Shown: positions 11,384 through 23,645, numbered from the stretch's first letter. The stretch is 64,000 nt of DNA from Isoetes taiwanensis (GCA_021234155.1 JAJEKV010000051.1:6608761-6672760); one strand, 5' to 3'. The notes: a model not told the origin generated them from the sequence alone. Program-made: numbers and translations.

Positions 11384-11952
11384 CTGAGCATAGATAACTT
11401 GAGCCAGTGGCAAGACCTATCCGAAAGCACAGGCCCGATTTTTTTCTTCCATCTAACAAAACATAAAGAGGAGAAATCAAAGGGCATAAAATAACTGCCA
11501 CATCTGACGAAATAAAATAGCAAACTCAGCTTATCCCTGGCTGTTCCGGTACTGGACAATCTGCATAGCGAACATTCTATAGTAGAGATCGTGCACCATT
11601 TCCGGAATGCTTTTCAGATTTCACAAAAATATTCCCATAGGGGAAATAATAACCATCTTGTTTCGCTGGGCTTGTTGCTGCTGTTGCATCTTCACCGGAC
11701 TGCATACCCCCGAATTGGACAGAGTAGAGATGGAGAAGATACCATAAGTAGGAGGCCGCAGTTGGCGTAATGCTGCCATAGCCACTCTTTTCTCCAACAA
11801 AAAGACTCGCATATGAAAAAGAATCAGATAAAATAATTGCTGCATCTAATCGATCTAAATAGAATAATAAAAAGCAGGGCGATTGATGTCGAGGCGGGAG
11901 CCTCATCTGTAGATTTGGTTCGACAGGGCAGGGCATTCACGTTAGTGAGGAC

Positions 11953-12088
11953 AAAATAATAACTAATTATTTAACGGCTTAGAGGTTACAATAAGAATAG
12001 TCATCATGATCTGACGGTCCAAAATAATAACTAATTATTTAACGGCTTAGAGGTTACAATAAGAATAGTCATCATGATCTGACGGTCC
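11953..12088. repeat. Perfect 68-bp tandem duplication
   Basis: Bases 11953-12020 and 12021-12088 are identical, each starting aaaataataactaattattt and ending gatctgacggtcc. The lack of differences means the duplication is recent or an assembly error. Confidence 0.95.
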
Positions 12089-12297
12089 AAAATGAAAGTT
12101 ATGGGAAAAGAAATTGACGGTCGAGATGCTTTGCACACACTACATTTTGCTTTTATTACTATATATAGATATAGATGTGCCATCGCCAGATTCATGTGTT
12201 GTAATATCAACACTTTGACACAAGAAAACGCAATCACTATGAGCAATATATGGGCTAATGTAGATATTGTTTCTTTTTCCTTGAAACATATGGGCAT

Positions 12298-12760
12298 GAA
12301 GAAGTTGGTTTGTCTGACATTGCTAGCTTCAAGATGGTGCACTTTGTTTGGTTTTCTAAGGGGTGAAGAAACAAGGGTTATGGTGGCATTGTATACTTTG
12401 TTAGAAATGAATTTGTGCATCTAATTACAATCCTTCATGCAAAGGCAACTCTCCAGTGTGTTTGAATTACTGTGCATGGGTAATTTGGTAACATCTATAT
12501 TGCCAAATGCGATTATCCACCCAGAGGATCCCCATTGTATAACTCAGAAGAATTGGATAGAGATGACCCCTTTGCCCAGTTGAAGCAGGATGTTTTCTCA
12601 TTTGGTGATATAGGTAATGTTTTGTTATTGGGAGACTTCAATGGACGAATCTCCCAAAGGCAGGCTGCCACAGTTAGTAGTGAGCGGGATCCAGAATGGT
12701 AGAAATGAGGATTGTATGTGAAGCGGTCAGCCACCAATGGAGGGCCACCATGTCAACATT
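12298..12760 (+). mobile_element. LINE apurinic-endonuclease domain remnant
   Basis: The plus strand reads pieces of a non-LTR retrotransposon endonuclease: EEVGLSDIASFKMVHFVWF, then GYGGIVYFVRNEFVHLI, then PPRGSPLYNSEELDRDDPF and NVLLLGDFNGRI. The GDFN tetrapeptide is the hallmark of the exonuclease-endonuclease-phosphatase fold in LINEs. The pieces are broken by several stops (for example after FSKG and after LQCV) and at least one frame change, and no reverse transcriptase follows, so this is a truncated fossil. It may belong to the same RTE-like family as the pieces at 51305-51704 and 57258-57640, but those cover a different part of the protein. Confidence 0.75.
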
Positions 12761-15757
12761 GATGGCCATATCCTACCTGTGAGGCCAATACTAAATAAGG
12801 TGCCATACTTGCATCTCCATGTAAGAGATGGGATCTATTAGTACATGTCAATTTAGGTCCCCTTGTTTCAAGTTTGGTTGAGGACGATTATGGTGTCAAT
12901 GCCATAAGGATGGACACTCAGGCATGGATAAAGTATGCTGACCTTGATGTTGGCCTCTAGTGTGACAATGTTCCAGCTGTGGACAAGGCTAGGCATTAGA
13001 GACATGATGGAGAATGGTGTAGATGCAGATACAGTCTTCAATTCAAGAGACATGGATGTCTGATTTGTCACTGCATGGATGAATGAAATGAACAAGTTGA
13101 AGTCCAAACTCTCTGTTCTTTTTGCAGGCTGCTTGTATTCATCCCATGTTATTTACATGTCGATGGTGTGTAGTTTGTTTGATTGTTGAATGCTTGTTTA
13201 CTTTAGTAATCAATTGTGAGTCCCTTGTTTGCGAATGTATGCTGGTTGGTACTGGGCAGGTGTCTTATCGAGCTTGGTCAAGAGATAAACCTTGAGTTTC
13301 ACTTGTGCCAATTGGAGCAGGACCTAATAATGAAGATCCTTATAACTTAGGGGGGACAATTAATGAAAGCCGTACATATTGATTTAGGATGGGTATACAA
13401 CAAATTTGTATATTAATTTAGAGCTGTATTTTGTAAATTGTGCAATAGATTATTGATGTTAAACTATTTTTAGACTAATGATTGTAAACTCGAAGTGAAC
13501 AAGAATCAATATTTAACAAACATGCCATGGAAAAGCATCGTGTCTGTATCTCATTTCAAAAAGTTGTTGTAAAAAAAACTACACAATATTTTCACAAAAT
13601 TGGGAGTTCACTCCCATGTCAATTCAGATTCATGATAAAAATAAAAATAAAAATAAAAAAGGAAAGGGTCGTTCATGTATGACATGGAGATGGCACAATC
13701 GAGGCATGAGGTAAAGATCAATCCTCCTTCTGGAGGAGCACGTTTCCAACCTCAAAAATCACCACTTGGCAGTGGGCAGCGCAACCCTCCTGGCCATATT
13801 GAAGTCCTTCTGCAACCTCAACCGAACATGTAACCAGAATAGCGCTTGAGATTGCATCATCCACCTCGCATTATGTAATCAACACATTGCAGAACACAAC
13901 ATGACGTGGAGCCAGATGTGTCGCTGGGGCTCGAGGCTATTCTCAAATGGTTGGCGGGTGATCCCCTCCTCGCCCCCTCCTCCCTCGCACGGAGATCGAC
14001 CTTGCAATGACTGGCGGCTGCTAGAGCTTCGGCCTCTCGTTGTATGCTCCATCTTCTTGCTGCAGAAAACACTAGCGTCTTAAACAATGGACTAATCTAA
14101 AGAACACATACATGCCAAGAAAGCAACGATTAAGAGGAAATTAATCTTCCCCTCAAGTGGGTTATGGAAAATAACCCTCGAGACCGTTAGGCTGAGAGGA
14201 TTTTTTCCATAACTCACGTGAGGGGGAGGCTGACCTCCCTTCAATCAGGGGTCGAGATGTTTATTCGCATTCTGCTACTGCTGTTTTCTTTATATTTGGA
14301 CTCGTTACATCAGATTTGGGTTCAATGGATTTGGATGGGCAGAGCTATGATCGGTAGACTCTTCCCGACAAATTTGTGGGCCAGATGTCAAATCTTTCGT
14401 CATGCTAGAACGAATTGATTTTTTTTCTTAGACCCATCAGTGATCATGCTCTCATCGCATAATCAGAGCTCAATATACTAATTTTGGGGCACATGCAGAT
14501 TTTTGCAAACATTACAATACAGATTAGGGGATCTTTTACAACAGGGCATTTTTTCACATAGACTAGAGAAATCGTTTAACACAAGTTAAAAGCATCCTTT
14601 TAACACAAAATCTTGGAAGCGATTGTCATAGAAAATGGTTCCAAACCCCATTAAATATTGCGTTAACAAAAACCCAAAAACAATGTACAGACTTGATGCT
14701 ATTCAAAAATCGATTTAGCGCAAGATCTGATGCCGAGGAAGACAAAGCAGACCCAACCGCGAAAAGTGGCGATGGGGATCCAATCTTCGAATAGAGAGGT
14801 ATAGACTACAAGGCAAAGAGAAAAATTTGACGGATTCAAGCACTACTAGTATTTTGAACAGATTGAAATTTTTGAACAGATTCAAGCAGAGAGCCCAAAT
14901 CAATCTCACTACTGCAATATAGCAGAAGAATGAGAAACAAAGGACGGAACAGAGGAACAAAGGGCAGAACAGGGCAGAAAATTCTATGGATCAGCAGATG
15001 GCTGTCGTCAGAAGGAGTAGATTATAAGCCACGTGGAAGTCTCAGGAGGATTATAGATTAGAATAAAAGAATATTCGAAAGATTATTACTGATCGTGATA
15101 ATCTTCAGTTGCTCCAGATTCCACAATCTAGCCCACCTCCAATCCAACGGCTAGGAACAGTGAGATCAAGATAAACATCGAGATCTATGATTTAAAACAC
15201 GCGCTTATTCTGCCGGACTAAGCACAGACCCACATGGATAAGATAATTGACGAAAGAATGCATGGATAGCGAAGGTTACCTTTGTGAATTTTCAATGTCG
15301 GAGGTCGAGTTCGAGTGCTCAGTCGAGCTTGAGCTCGAGGCCTTTATAGGTGAATTTACAACGGTCAGATTACACTGAATGGAAGACAATTGGGAGAAAA
15401 TTGTGCATTTATGACCCCCCCCCGTATGATGGCAACGAATTCCTGTTGCGGATCACAACCAAATCCACCAATCCGGGCTAATCAACCTCTAAACAACTCG
15501 TAAATCAATTGCATCCAGATAAGTGGTAAGCGGAGCTCGATTATCCTTGATCTCGTGCTAATCGACCCATGCCCCAAGAGGAAGAAGCACAATAGCAATA
15601 ACTCAATGCATATGAATCATTGGGAGAGGGGCGATGGGGGGAGTCGCGTGAACTCGACTCATGCGAGCTCTACGCGATAATAGGGTGTCTATGATACATG
15701 ATCACCGGCCTCTAGACTGTGATCACTGGGGCCTAAATGCCACATTATGTATATAGG
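12761..15757. other. Intergenic, nothing recognised
   Basis: I see no gene, RNA gene or clear repeat in this 3-kb stretch. There is a short (aaaat)n run near 13637 and a C-run near 15415. Short open frames on both strands lack family features. Confidence 0.4.
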
Positions 15758-15854
15758 AATGGCAATTTACTTGCCACTCATGGCAGGGAAACACGGCGAC
15801 GCATGAAGCACGGAGCTCTGTTGACATGCCAGGAATGGCAAGTAAATTGCCATT
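15758..15854. repeat. Short perfect inverted repeat
   Basis: The 19-mer aatggcaatttacttgcca (15758-15776) recurs as its exact reverse complement at 15836-15854, with a 59-base spacer. Each arm is itself partly palindromic. It could form a small hairpin. Its function is unknown. Confidence 0.8.
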
Positions 15855-15869
15855 GCTGCAACGTGAAGA

Positions 15870-16044
15870 ACAGTTAGGTGCATTCCAGCCGGCTAGAACA
15901 CAGGGTAAAAGCTCGGAATGTAGGGTAGAAGCGAAGGTAAAATCTTGACGACATTGTTTTTTTTTCCTGTTAACATTCTTGCAAAAGAAACATGCCACGT
16001 GGCAAGGCACAATTGGCGGATAAGGTTGGAATGCACCTAACTGT
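15870..16044. mobile_element. Candidate 175-bp MITE with ~21-bp terminal inverted repeats
   Basis: The ends are acagttaggtgcattccagc (from 15870) and gttggaatgcacctaactgt (to 16044), inverted repeats with at most one mismatch over 21 bases. The interior has no coding capacity. I could not define a clear target-site duplication, so the superfamily is open. It sits about 370 bp upstream of the JMJ22 start. Confidence 0.55.
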
Positions 16045-16409
16045 CTTTTACGTCCATCGAGGACGATTCATGACATAAGAAGGCCCCAAATCGCGGTCCA
16101 ATCAGCCAACCAAGGTGGCGCCTTGACCCCCCACTATTCAATCCCCAAGAAGTCGAAATTCACACATTTTTTTCCAAAAGAATTGCACCGATGGATTGTG
16201 TGACTTGTGAAGAATCCAATGGTGTCTAATTTATTCCAAATCATGATGTTCTAGGGAATGATGGGTCCCCTTAAGTGCGCGCCTATGTCAAAATGCCCCC
16301 TATTTTTTGCTAAAATTACAACGGTGCAACCTATTTGACTGGTCGATATCGGGTCCAGTATCAAAGCCCTAGTATTTTCATTAATTAAACCCACAGGAGC
16401 TAGATCGCC

Positions 16410-18051
16410 ATGTGTGTTGCCATGGACAACACGAGGAAGAGAAAGAAGCGGAAGAAGAACAAGGTAGGAACAGGCACTTCCGAACTAGATGGAACCAATG
16501 GTTTCTGCTTAGAGAGGGGTACTCATGGCTATGGCGTGCAGCCCCTTGGCAACATGCTTCTTACGTCTCAAGGCAATGCTAGAGATAGTGGTCTTGGAAG
16601 CCTTCACATATTAACTGACGAGGTTTTATGTGACATTTTTGGACTGGTGAGTGCAAAAGATTTGGGATGTTTGAGCTTAGTTAGCAGAGCCATGTATGTA
16701 TTTTGCCATCAGGATAATCTTTGGAGAAACCTGGTTTTAGAAGAAATGAAGGGAGACTTTACTTTTAACGGGTGCTGGAAGGACACATTTGTAGCAAAGA
16801 AGTATCCAGGCTTTCATCATCGTCATCATGTACCCCTCAAGGTATGCAATTTGTTTGTTATATTATTAGTATAATAAAAAGGCTAGAATTTGTCTTGCAT
16901 CTTCTAAATGTACGAACATAAACTGTGATTCCTTGTCTCAGGTAAAGCACTTTTACTCTGATTATCTGTTCCAAAGCTGGCTCTGTGCTAGTTTGGAGAT
17001 AAAAAAAGAATGGTTAATAAGAGACAACATTGAACGAAGAAGTAAATTGTCCCTGGAAGAGTTTATCAGTGAATTTGAGGAACCCAATACACCTGTACTT
17101 ATAACAGATGCTCTTGAGGCCTGGCCTGCACTGGTAAAGTGGGATAGGGATTACCTGCTAAAACATGCACAAAATGTGTCAATGGCTGCAGGACCTGTAA
17201 GCATGAAGCTGGAAGACTACTTTGTGTATGCAGATCAGGTTAAGGAAGAACGGCCGCTATACATTTTTGATTCCAAATTTGGGAAAAAATGTCCACAGTT
17301 GGCAGCAGATTATGACATTCCAATTTATTTCAAGGATGACCTGTTTTCAATCCTTGGCAATGATAGACCAGATTTTCAATGGCTTATAATGGGACCAGCA
17401 AGATCTGGTTCTTCTTTCCATATTGATCCCAACAGCACTTCTGCATGGAATGCGGTGATCAGAGGTTCTAAGAAGTGGATCCTTTATCCTCCAGATATAG
17501 TACCTCCAGGGATTTATCCTAGTGCAGATGGAGCAGAGGTTGCTGCTCCAGTATCAATCACGGAATGGTTCATGAACTTCTACCAAGAAACAAAGCACAG
17601 AAAGGAGAAACCAATTGAATGCATATGTCGGCAGGGCGAGCTAGTGTTTGTTCCAAATGGCTGGTGGCACATGGTAATCAATTTGGAGGATTCTGTAGCA
17701 ATTACACAGAATTACGTTAGCAGGTAATTCAATCTCACATTTATCCTGGGATTATTCGCTCTCGTGCAGTTGTGTTAGCTAACTGACTTCATATGGTTTT
17801 TGTTTAGGCGGAACTTGTTAAATGTATTGGAATTCTTGAGCAGACCCAACTCCAAGGATCTGGTTTCTGGCACAAATGACCGCACAAATTTGCATGCAAA
17901 ATTTAAAACAAAGTACGAGGAGCTTTTTCCGGGTTCAATAGACTATCTTAAACAAAAAACTTCAGAATCAAAGCTTTTGAAACAAAAGCTCTCATTCTGG
18001 GATAGTGTATCAGATGCAAAGGTTGGAAGCTTTAAGTTTAACTTCAGTTAA
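16410..18051 (+). CDS. JMJ22: JMJ22-type F-box/JmjC protein (copy 1)
   Basis: Exons 16410-16841, 16942-17723 and 17808-18051 join in frame to 485 residues, close to Arabidopsis JMJ22 (about 500). Introns are 100 and 84 bp with GT-AG ends. Order: basic nuclear-localisation-like stretch RKRKKRKKNK (residues 9-18), GYGVQPLGN, F-box-like region (about 65-107), linker with FYSDYLFQSWLC, JmjC domain. Iron ligands are His304 and Asp306 (FHIDPNSTSAW) and His387 (GWWHMVIN), with Lys321/322 in the GSKKWILYPP segment that contacts 2-oxoglutarate in JMJD6 relatives. The end, SFWDSVSDAKVGSFKFNFS, matches the family C-terminus, so the gene looks whole. In Arabidopsis JMJ20 and JMJ22 remove methyl groups from histone H4 arginine 3 at gibberellin-synthesis genes during light-induced germination; the same role here is inference. 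The second ATG (16422, gccATGga) has the better start context. Confidence 0.95.
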
Positions 18052-19159
18052 AAACATTGAATTAATTCTTCAAAACTGGAAATCTTTTCTAAAGGAGCAC
18101 CCAATTGGATAAATTATTTGGATTGCAAAGGCTTGAAGTTGTAGAAGAGCGTCCTGGAATGCTTTTATTTTATAGAGACTGAATGGTGATCCTTGAAGAG
18201 TAGAGAATGTGTTTATTTGGAACTCATTCCAAGGGTCCCTTAACATCGAAAATGTTCTAACATAAGAGGTGGCTAGAAGGGAAAATCTTCCCACCAAAAC
18301 CACCATCTTCTCCAATGGTGATTATTAACAAATAAACAAGGTGTTGTCGCACAAAGGGTTGCCCCTATGAATGGGAAAAAACTGATCTGGGTAAAAATCT
18401 GAGAGAGGAGAGAAGTGAGCACAAATTTGGCCATCATGCTTGGTTCCTGATCTTTCTCCAGGTATCAGAGGTATAAAAGGCACGTAACCGGCTTGGGTAT
18501 AGTTCTAAGAAGTCTACCTCGTAATGCATGGACGTGGTCCTTTTTGTAGCATACCTAGGCAATCTCACTACCCGTCTGTAGTGAATGTGATTCATCATGC
18601 AAAGTAGTACTCAAGCAACTTCATAATATAAGCCATGTGAAGCATCTTTTGCTTGAGCTTTCTATGGAAGCTCTGCATTTGCTATGGTTTATATCTCGCT
18701 GATGAATGAATGGCCAGACTGTACTATAATCATTCAATCAGATTAGGCTTCATGAAAAGGGGCTTTGGAGCAAAGATGCTACAAGAAACCAGTACGTATA
18801 CAACTGAGAGAAGCAATGAGAAAATCTTCCAATATCTTACATCGGAAGTGGCCAGCTATGCTGAAATGGTCATATTTAAATTGCAAAGAAGATTAAAATC
18901 AAGAGCAAGTAGTGAATTTAAGACAATTTGGAAATTTATCTATATGCGTGTACAATGGTATGTCTTGGGTAATCTTCTTCCTAGGTACTTGAAGAAAGTA
19001 CATGTTGGAGGTTGCTAATGTATCAACCAAGGAATGCTTTTCGGTGTCCACATTAAAGTGTTCAAATGATATCAGGTACGTAACAACTGCCATAATTAAT
19101 TTGTTAAACTTAAACATAGCTTTCCTTGAAATTTTCATTATGTGATGCAGCACTGAGCA
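18052..19159. other. 3' flank of JMJ22, no gene assigned
   Basis: It probably contains the JMJ22 3' UTR. Two open frames (minus 18070-18315 and plus 18710-19018) recur in the second copy but resemble no family. Since the copies are probably the same locus, their persistence is not evidence of selection. Confidence 0.4.
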
Positions 19160-20089
19160 GAGAGGGAGCATTGGTTACAATAATAACGAGTATGGTTTTT
19201 TCCAAGCTGATATCGCAACTTCCCTTTAAATCAGATATAAATCAGCTAATCTGGTAGAAATTAGACCCTGTAGATTTCCAGTCCCCACATTTTAAGTGCT
19301 TCTTTCTAATGAGATCAAAATAATGATGAAGATAAATGAGATGAAAGCAAACTACTGAAAGAGAGCAGTTGAAAAGGTATTTATTAATTCCCAGGTAATC
19401 AATGGGAACAAGAATAGTATCCTAGAGAATATTTGGTAATAACTTTCAAGTTAGACATCCAAGTCTTCTTATTTTGTCATTCCCAAGGCTTGTCCCTATT
19501 TTCATCTCATCACCACCTGATCTTCAGTGCAAGTAGAAACATGAAGCAGATATGTGCGCCTGCTGTATACAATTTTTTTTTTCCCCATATGAGTTTGTTC
19601 TAAAGTGTGCATTGGTTACGATAATAACGAGAGGGAGCATTGGTTACAATAATAACGAGTATGGTTTTTTCCAAGCTGATATCGCTATTGCACTGCACTC
19701 CCTTTAAATCAGATATAAATCAGCTAATCTGGTAGAAATTGGACCCTGTAGATTTCCAGTCCCCACATTTTAAGTGCTGCTTTCTAATGAGATCAAAATA
19801 ATGATGAAGATAAATGAGATGAAAGCAAACTACTGAAGGAGAGCAGTTGAAAAGGTATTTATTAATTCCCAGGTAATCAATGGGAACAAGAATAGTATTC
19901 TAGAGAATATTTGGTAATAACTTTCAAGTTAGACATCCAAGTCTTCTTATTTTGTCATTCCCCAGGCTTGTCCCTATTTTCATCTCATCACCACCTGATC
20001 TTCAGTGCAAGTAGAAACATGAAGCAGATATGTGCGCCTGCTGTATACAATTTTTTTTTTTTCCCATATGAGTTGGTTCTAAAGTGTGC
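19160..20089. repeat. 469-bp tandem duplication (copy 1)
   Basis: Unit one starts at 19160 and unit two at 19629, both with gagagggagcattggttaca and both running to ttctaaagtgtgc. The units differ at a few positions and in one short segment, so the duplication predates the contig overlap. It lies between JMJ22 and the lipin fragment. No coding sequence is seen in the unit. Confidence 0.93.
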
Positions 20090-20194
20090 TGGATGGGGAA
20101 TAGTACCTTTTAATGAGCAAAGGTATTGTAATCTCTCCTCTTGGTAAGTAATTTGACCTGTGACAGAAATTGCTTGAACCTGGGGGTTGGCAAA

Positions 20195-20959
20195 CTAAGG
20201 AATTCCTGGTTTGCGTAAAATCGGAGGCCACAGTCTCCAACTGCCCCCTGATGTTGGTTCTGCAGGGCATTCAACTTTGATGGCATCAGTATTTTGTGGT
20301 ATGATTACTTGCCCATATGCAAGCATGCCAAGTGTGATATACATAGCAATGTCTGAAGGATAATATTTGCCCCCAACACGAGCCACAAGCTTTTTGTTCA
20401 TGGCAAAAGATGGATATGTTTTTAAAGCCTTAAAATTTTCCAGAGATACCTTCTCACAGTCAAATACTTTGGCAGCCTGGTCAATTCCCATACCTTGCCT
20501 TAAGAGATGTCGACATAGAGAAAGCTCAAGACCTGCAGCAAGCATGGGGGCAAGTTAGTAATAAATAATGAATTGGGCTGTAATAAATAATGAGCAAGTA
20601 CCACTGTCACATATTTGAACCTCTTTTGATTCTCCAGAATTAGAACCGCTTTCTGCAGGCCTTGAGTTTTCTGCCGTCTCCACTTTCACAGATTGGGATA
20701 AGAGACTTCTAAAAGTATTTTCAGTAGTATTGGCATTTGAAACCAAACTAGAACTTACAACATCTTTGACAACAGAGGATTCTACCCCCGTATGCTCAAG
20801 CTCAAGTTGTAAACTTGGCTCTAGGTAAACAGATTTTTCCATTTCATCTTCAAGGGCAATATTTAATGCAATACCATCATCTAGGCCCACAGCTTCAGCC
20901 TGAGACTCATTCCTTGTTCTCTCATCTAGCTCAGATATCATGAAACACTCAGAACCCAT
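20195..20959 (-). pseudogene. Lipin / phosphatidate phosphohydrolase (PAH) gene fragment (copy 1)
   Basis: Two minus-strand exons: complement(20602..20959), acidic and serine-rich, ending QICDSG, and complement(20195..20532), reading LELSLCRHLLRQGMGIDQAA, KVFDCEKVSLENF, KLVARVGGKYYPSDIAMYIT and SGGSWRLWP. The 69-bp intron (gtactt donor, ctgcag acceptor) joins a split glycine codon correctly. The second exon matches the conserved segment just before the catalytic LNS2 (C-LIP) domain of plant PAH1/PAH2, which dephosphorylate phosphatidic acid to diacylglycerol at the ER. Neither the N-LIP domain nor the catalytic DxDxT block is present: the frame stops soon after WRLWP and the next DNA is the 469-bp tandem repeat. 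It therefore looks like a truncated gene piece, although the open frames inside it are intact. An expressed short gene cannot be excluded. Confidence 0.82.
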
Positions 20960-22605
20960 ATGCGTAGAGATCTTACCAGAGCGTAGAGTACTGCTTGATT
21001 GCCGAATTCGTATTTTCTAGCAGATTGAACAGAAATGAAAGCAGAATTGCATGTGATGACTAAGATTAGGCTCTAAAATTGTCACTGGATTTGTTATTAA
21101 AAACGTATGGGAAGCTTCAATTCCCGTAAATTGCGCAGCCGGCTATTCGCTTTTATTTGGGTCCTCCCAAAGGGTGCCAAGCGAATAAAAGGTATTGATT
21201 TGGATTCCTCGCATCATGACGTTTTCCTATCTGAGACGGCTTTTCCACGTGGCATAGCAAGAGTGGCTGTCGGCTCAGTTCAGTGGCTTCTCTCTATATG
21301 CCACGAAATATAAGAAATAAATGAAAATCACGTGGTCTGATGCTCTTAAGGGATATGCTTTATGTGGCGATAATAGAGTCTATTCGACTCGTAACTAAGG
21401 TTCAATTTTTATTGTCCTTCTTATCAGGTGGTTGGATTGGATTGGAATACCAGCATAGTATTTGTCCTTTTGTTGTAATTGAAGCTTCCGCGTTGGCTTT
21501 TGCACCTTATTGTGATGGCCAAAAGAACGTGGACCACTAGAACGTTTGGCCAAAAAAATTCCCTTAACTGGTGGTCATTGGACTCGCTTATGCATGCATA
21601 TGTACAAACCAGCTCGAGAATAAGGAAGAAAGCGAAATATAGTAAATTATTTACTCGTTTTTTGCACATGTATTTTGTATCATAATTGGGAAACCCTTAG
21701 AAGGTGGAATAACACAACCTTCTTATTGTCAAAGCCATAAGAGCATGAACACCGATCCAAGATTTGTATGTGAGAAAAATATGATATGCCACTTTGATCT
21801 TTCTCTATCTAGAATTCATAGTCCTAAATATAGGGCCTTCTATGGCAAACAAGGAGGTAAAACCTCCATGGTTAGTCGATTTCTAATCCGCATTTATTAT
21901 GGCAAAAAGTAAATGGATTAACTTTCTAAAGATGAGGACTAATTTACGCAAGCTAAATTGAACACGTACTAAATACACTATAGAGATGTTTCACTCCAAG
22001 CAAGGAAGTGGAATTAAGTGAAATATCATAATAACATGTTCAACACATTCGAAGAAGGTATTCTATACCGAAACTAGGAAATTCTTAGAAGTTGGACTAG
22101 CAGAGTCCTTCTTATATAAGGTTAAAGCTTCTATTTTCTCTAAGAAATTTATTGCGAGGCCACTGCAAACATTTCTCTTTACCAGACATTGCGTTCAATC
22201 AATATTTGTATGAACTCAACATTGTGTTAAGTCGGAATAATGTAGATGGAGAGGATGGGCGATTGAAGATGGAGTAATGACATAATTTAGCACATAGTCT
22301 AGACTGGTGAATAAATGATAAAATAAGGTGACCATTGGGAATGTAGATCTAAAATTTAAGGCAATATTCAACCTCATATACATGCATATAACAAAGAGGT
22401 GGTACCTAGGAGCTCTTGTTATTTTGTGATTGATAGTTTTTGTTCATAACTTTAGTTTTTAAGCAACACTTTGACTACTAATAAGGGCTAAATGAATCAC
22501 CATATTGACAATGATATGAATAATAAAGTGCAAAATTATATTTTCCACATATAAAGAGAACCCCACAATTAATTAATAGGGTGGGGGGCCTAGACCCGAT
22601 GTTTT
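20960..22605. other. Intergenic DNA with a possible CACTA-like end
   Basis: No gene is recognised. Near 22140-22185 a segment (aagaaatttattgcgaggcc, then aacatttctctttacc) resembles 58695-58740, where it follows a CACTACAAGAA end. This suggests a related but degraded element. The copy at 37526-39180 is the same sequence. Confidence 0.35.
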
Positions 22606-22822
22606 ATGTATGGGGGGATGGAAGTTGGGAAGCTGATTCCAGGGGGTCCTGCGACCGGCAGCAGCCGGGAGCGGGTCCTGGAATCAGCGACCCAACTTCA
22701 TCCCCCCACAACATGGCAACTGGGGAGAAGCAGATTACCTGTTCATGACCTGCTGAGCAGAATTGGAGTGCCGTTTCCCATTCCGAAGACGGAATGGGCT
22801 CCCCAGTTGCCATGTTGTTGCA
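22606..22822. repeat. Cluster of two adjoining hairpins (copy 1)
   Basis: First hairpin: tggggggatggaagttggg and ctgattccagg (22610-22650) pair with cctggaatcag and cccaacttcatcccccca (22676-22708). Second: acaacatggcaactgggga (about 22708-22726) pairs with tccccagttgccatgttgt (about 22800-22818), and inside it cccattccg, aaga, cggaatggg forms a perfect 9-bp stem. The two share the acaacatgg junction. The copy at 39190-39400 keeps the folds with changes at CAG/CTG sites. It could be a MITE cluster or a source of small RNA; neither is shown. Confidence 0.75.
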
Positions 22823-23645
22823 CACAGGTGAAGTTTTCCAAGTCACGGAAAGTTCCTACACTAGCTACCAAAGAATAGGGAATACAAAAGTAATAATAGG
22901 GGGGCATATTTTGCAATGCGGGTATTGGCATCGATCCGAGCCATCGGATCATTACTCGGGGACGAGATGAACAACTATATATGTGCTCGTCATTCTTGTG
23001 TCTAGTTATCGGCGTCTTGTCCGTGACATCTCTTTCCTTGTCCATTGCTTTCCTCTTAGTACCCTTTTGCTTCCCTTTGCTTACCTTGCACGATCCTTTC
23101 CGGCCTCTTCCCAAAGTAGCTCATGCCCCTTTGTCTCTTTCCGATTCCTCGTTGGCCTTCAAAAGGTTGAACATTTGGATATGTTTAGGGGAGGGAGAAC
23201 TATTTTACGTTGATACTATTATAGATAGTTGATGCTTAAAATATAAAGTAAAGGTTATATCAAATGGCTTGGAGCCAAATTTTATCTGAACTTCAAGGTT
23301 AGCCTATCGTACCAGATTCTTGAGATCGGTCCGGCATATAAAATTTGGATCGAACAATATAAAACTAAAAGGTGTATGATAAAAATCTAAGCGGTGTTAT
23401 GAGAACTTGTTTTGGATCGATCGAGGTTGAGCTTGGGCTATCGGAGATACGATCAACATTACTCTGATGATTGGGTCAATCACTTTTTGAACGATGAAAT
23501 CAACATGTAGCACTCAATGGTGCGTTAATTTCAAATTATTATATGAACCATTGACATTAGTCTTCGCTATCTATTCTATCATTTCAATTGACTTGTTTAA
23601 ACCTCGATTTTGATAATTTTCCTAGCTATTTTTTTCTTCATTGGT

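Noticed and set aside
18070-18315. 81-codon minus-strand frame present in both 16.6-kb copies
   Set aside because: Recurrence is explained by the copies being the same sequence. No family match, and it lies in the likely JMJ22 3' flank.
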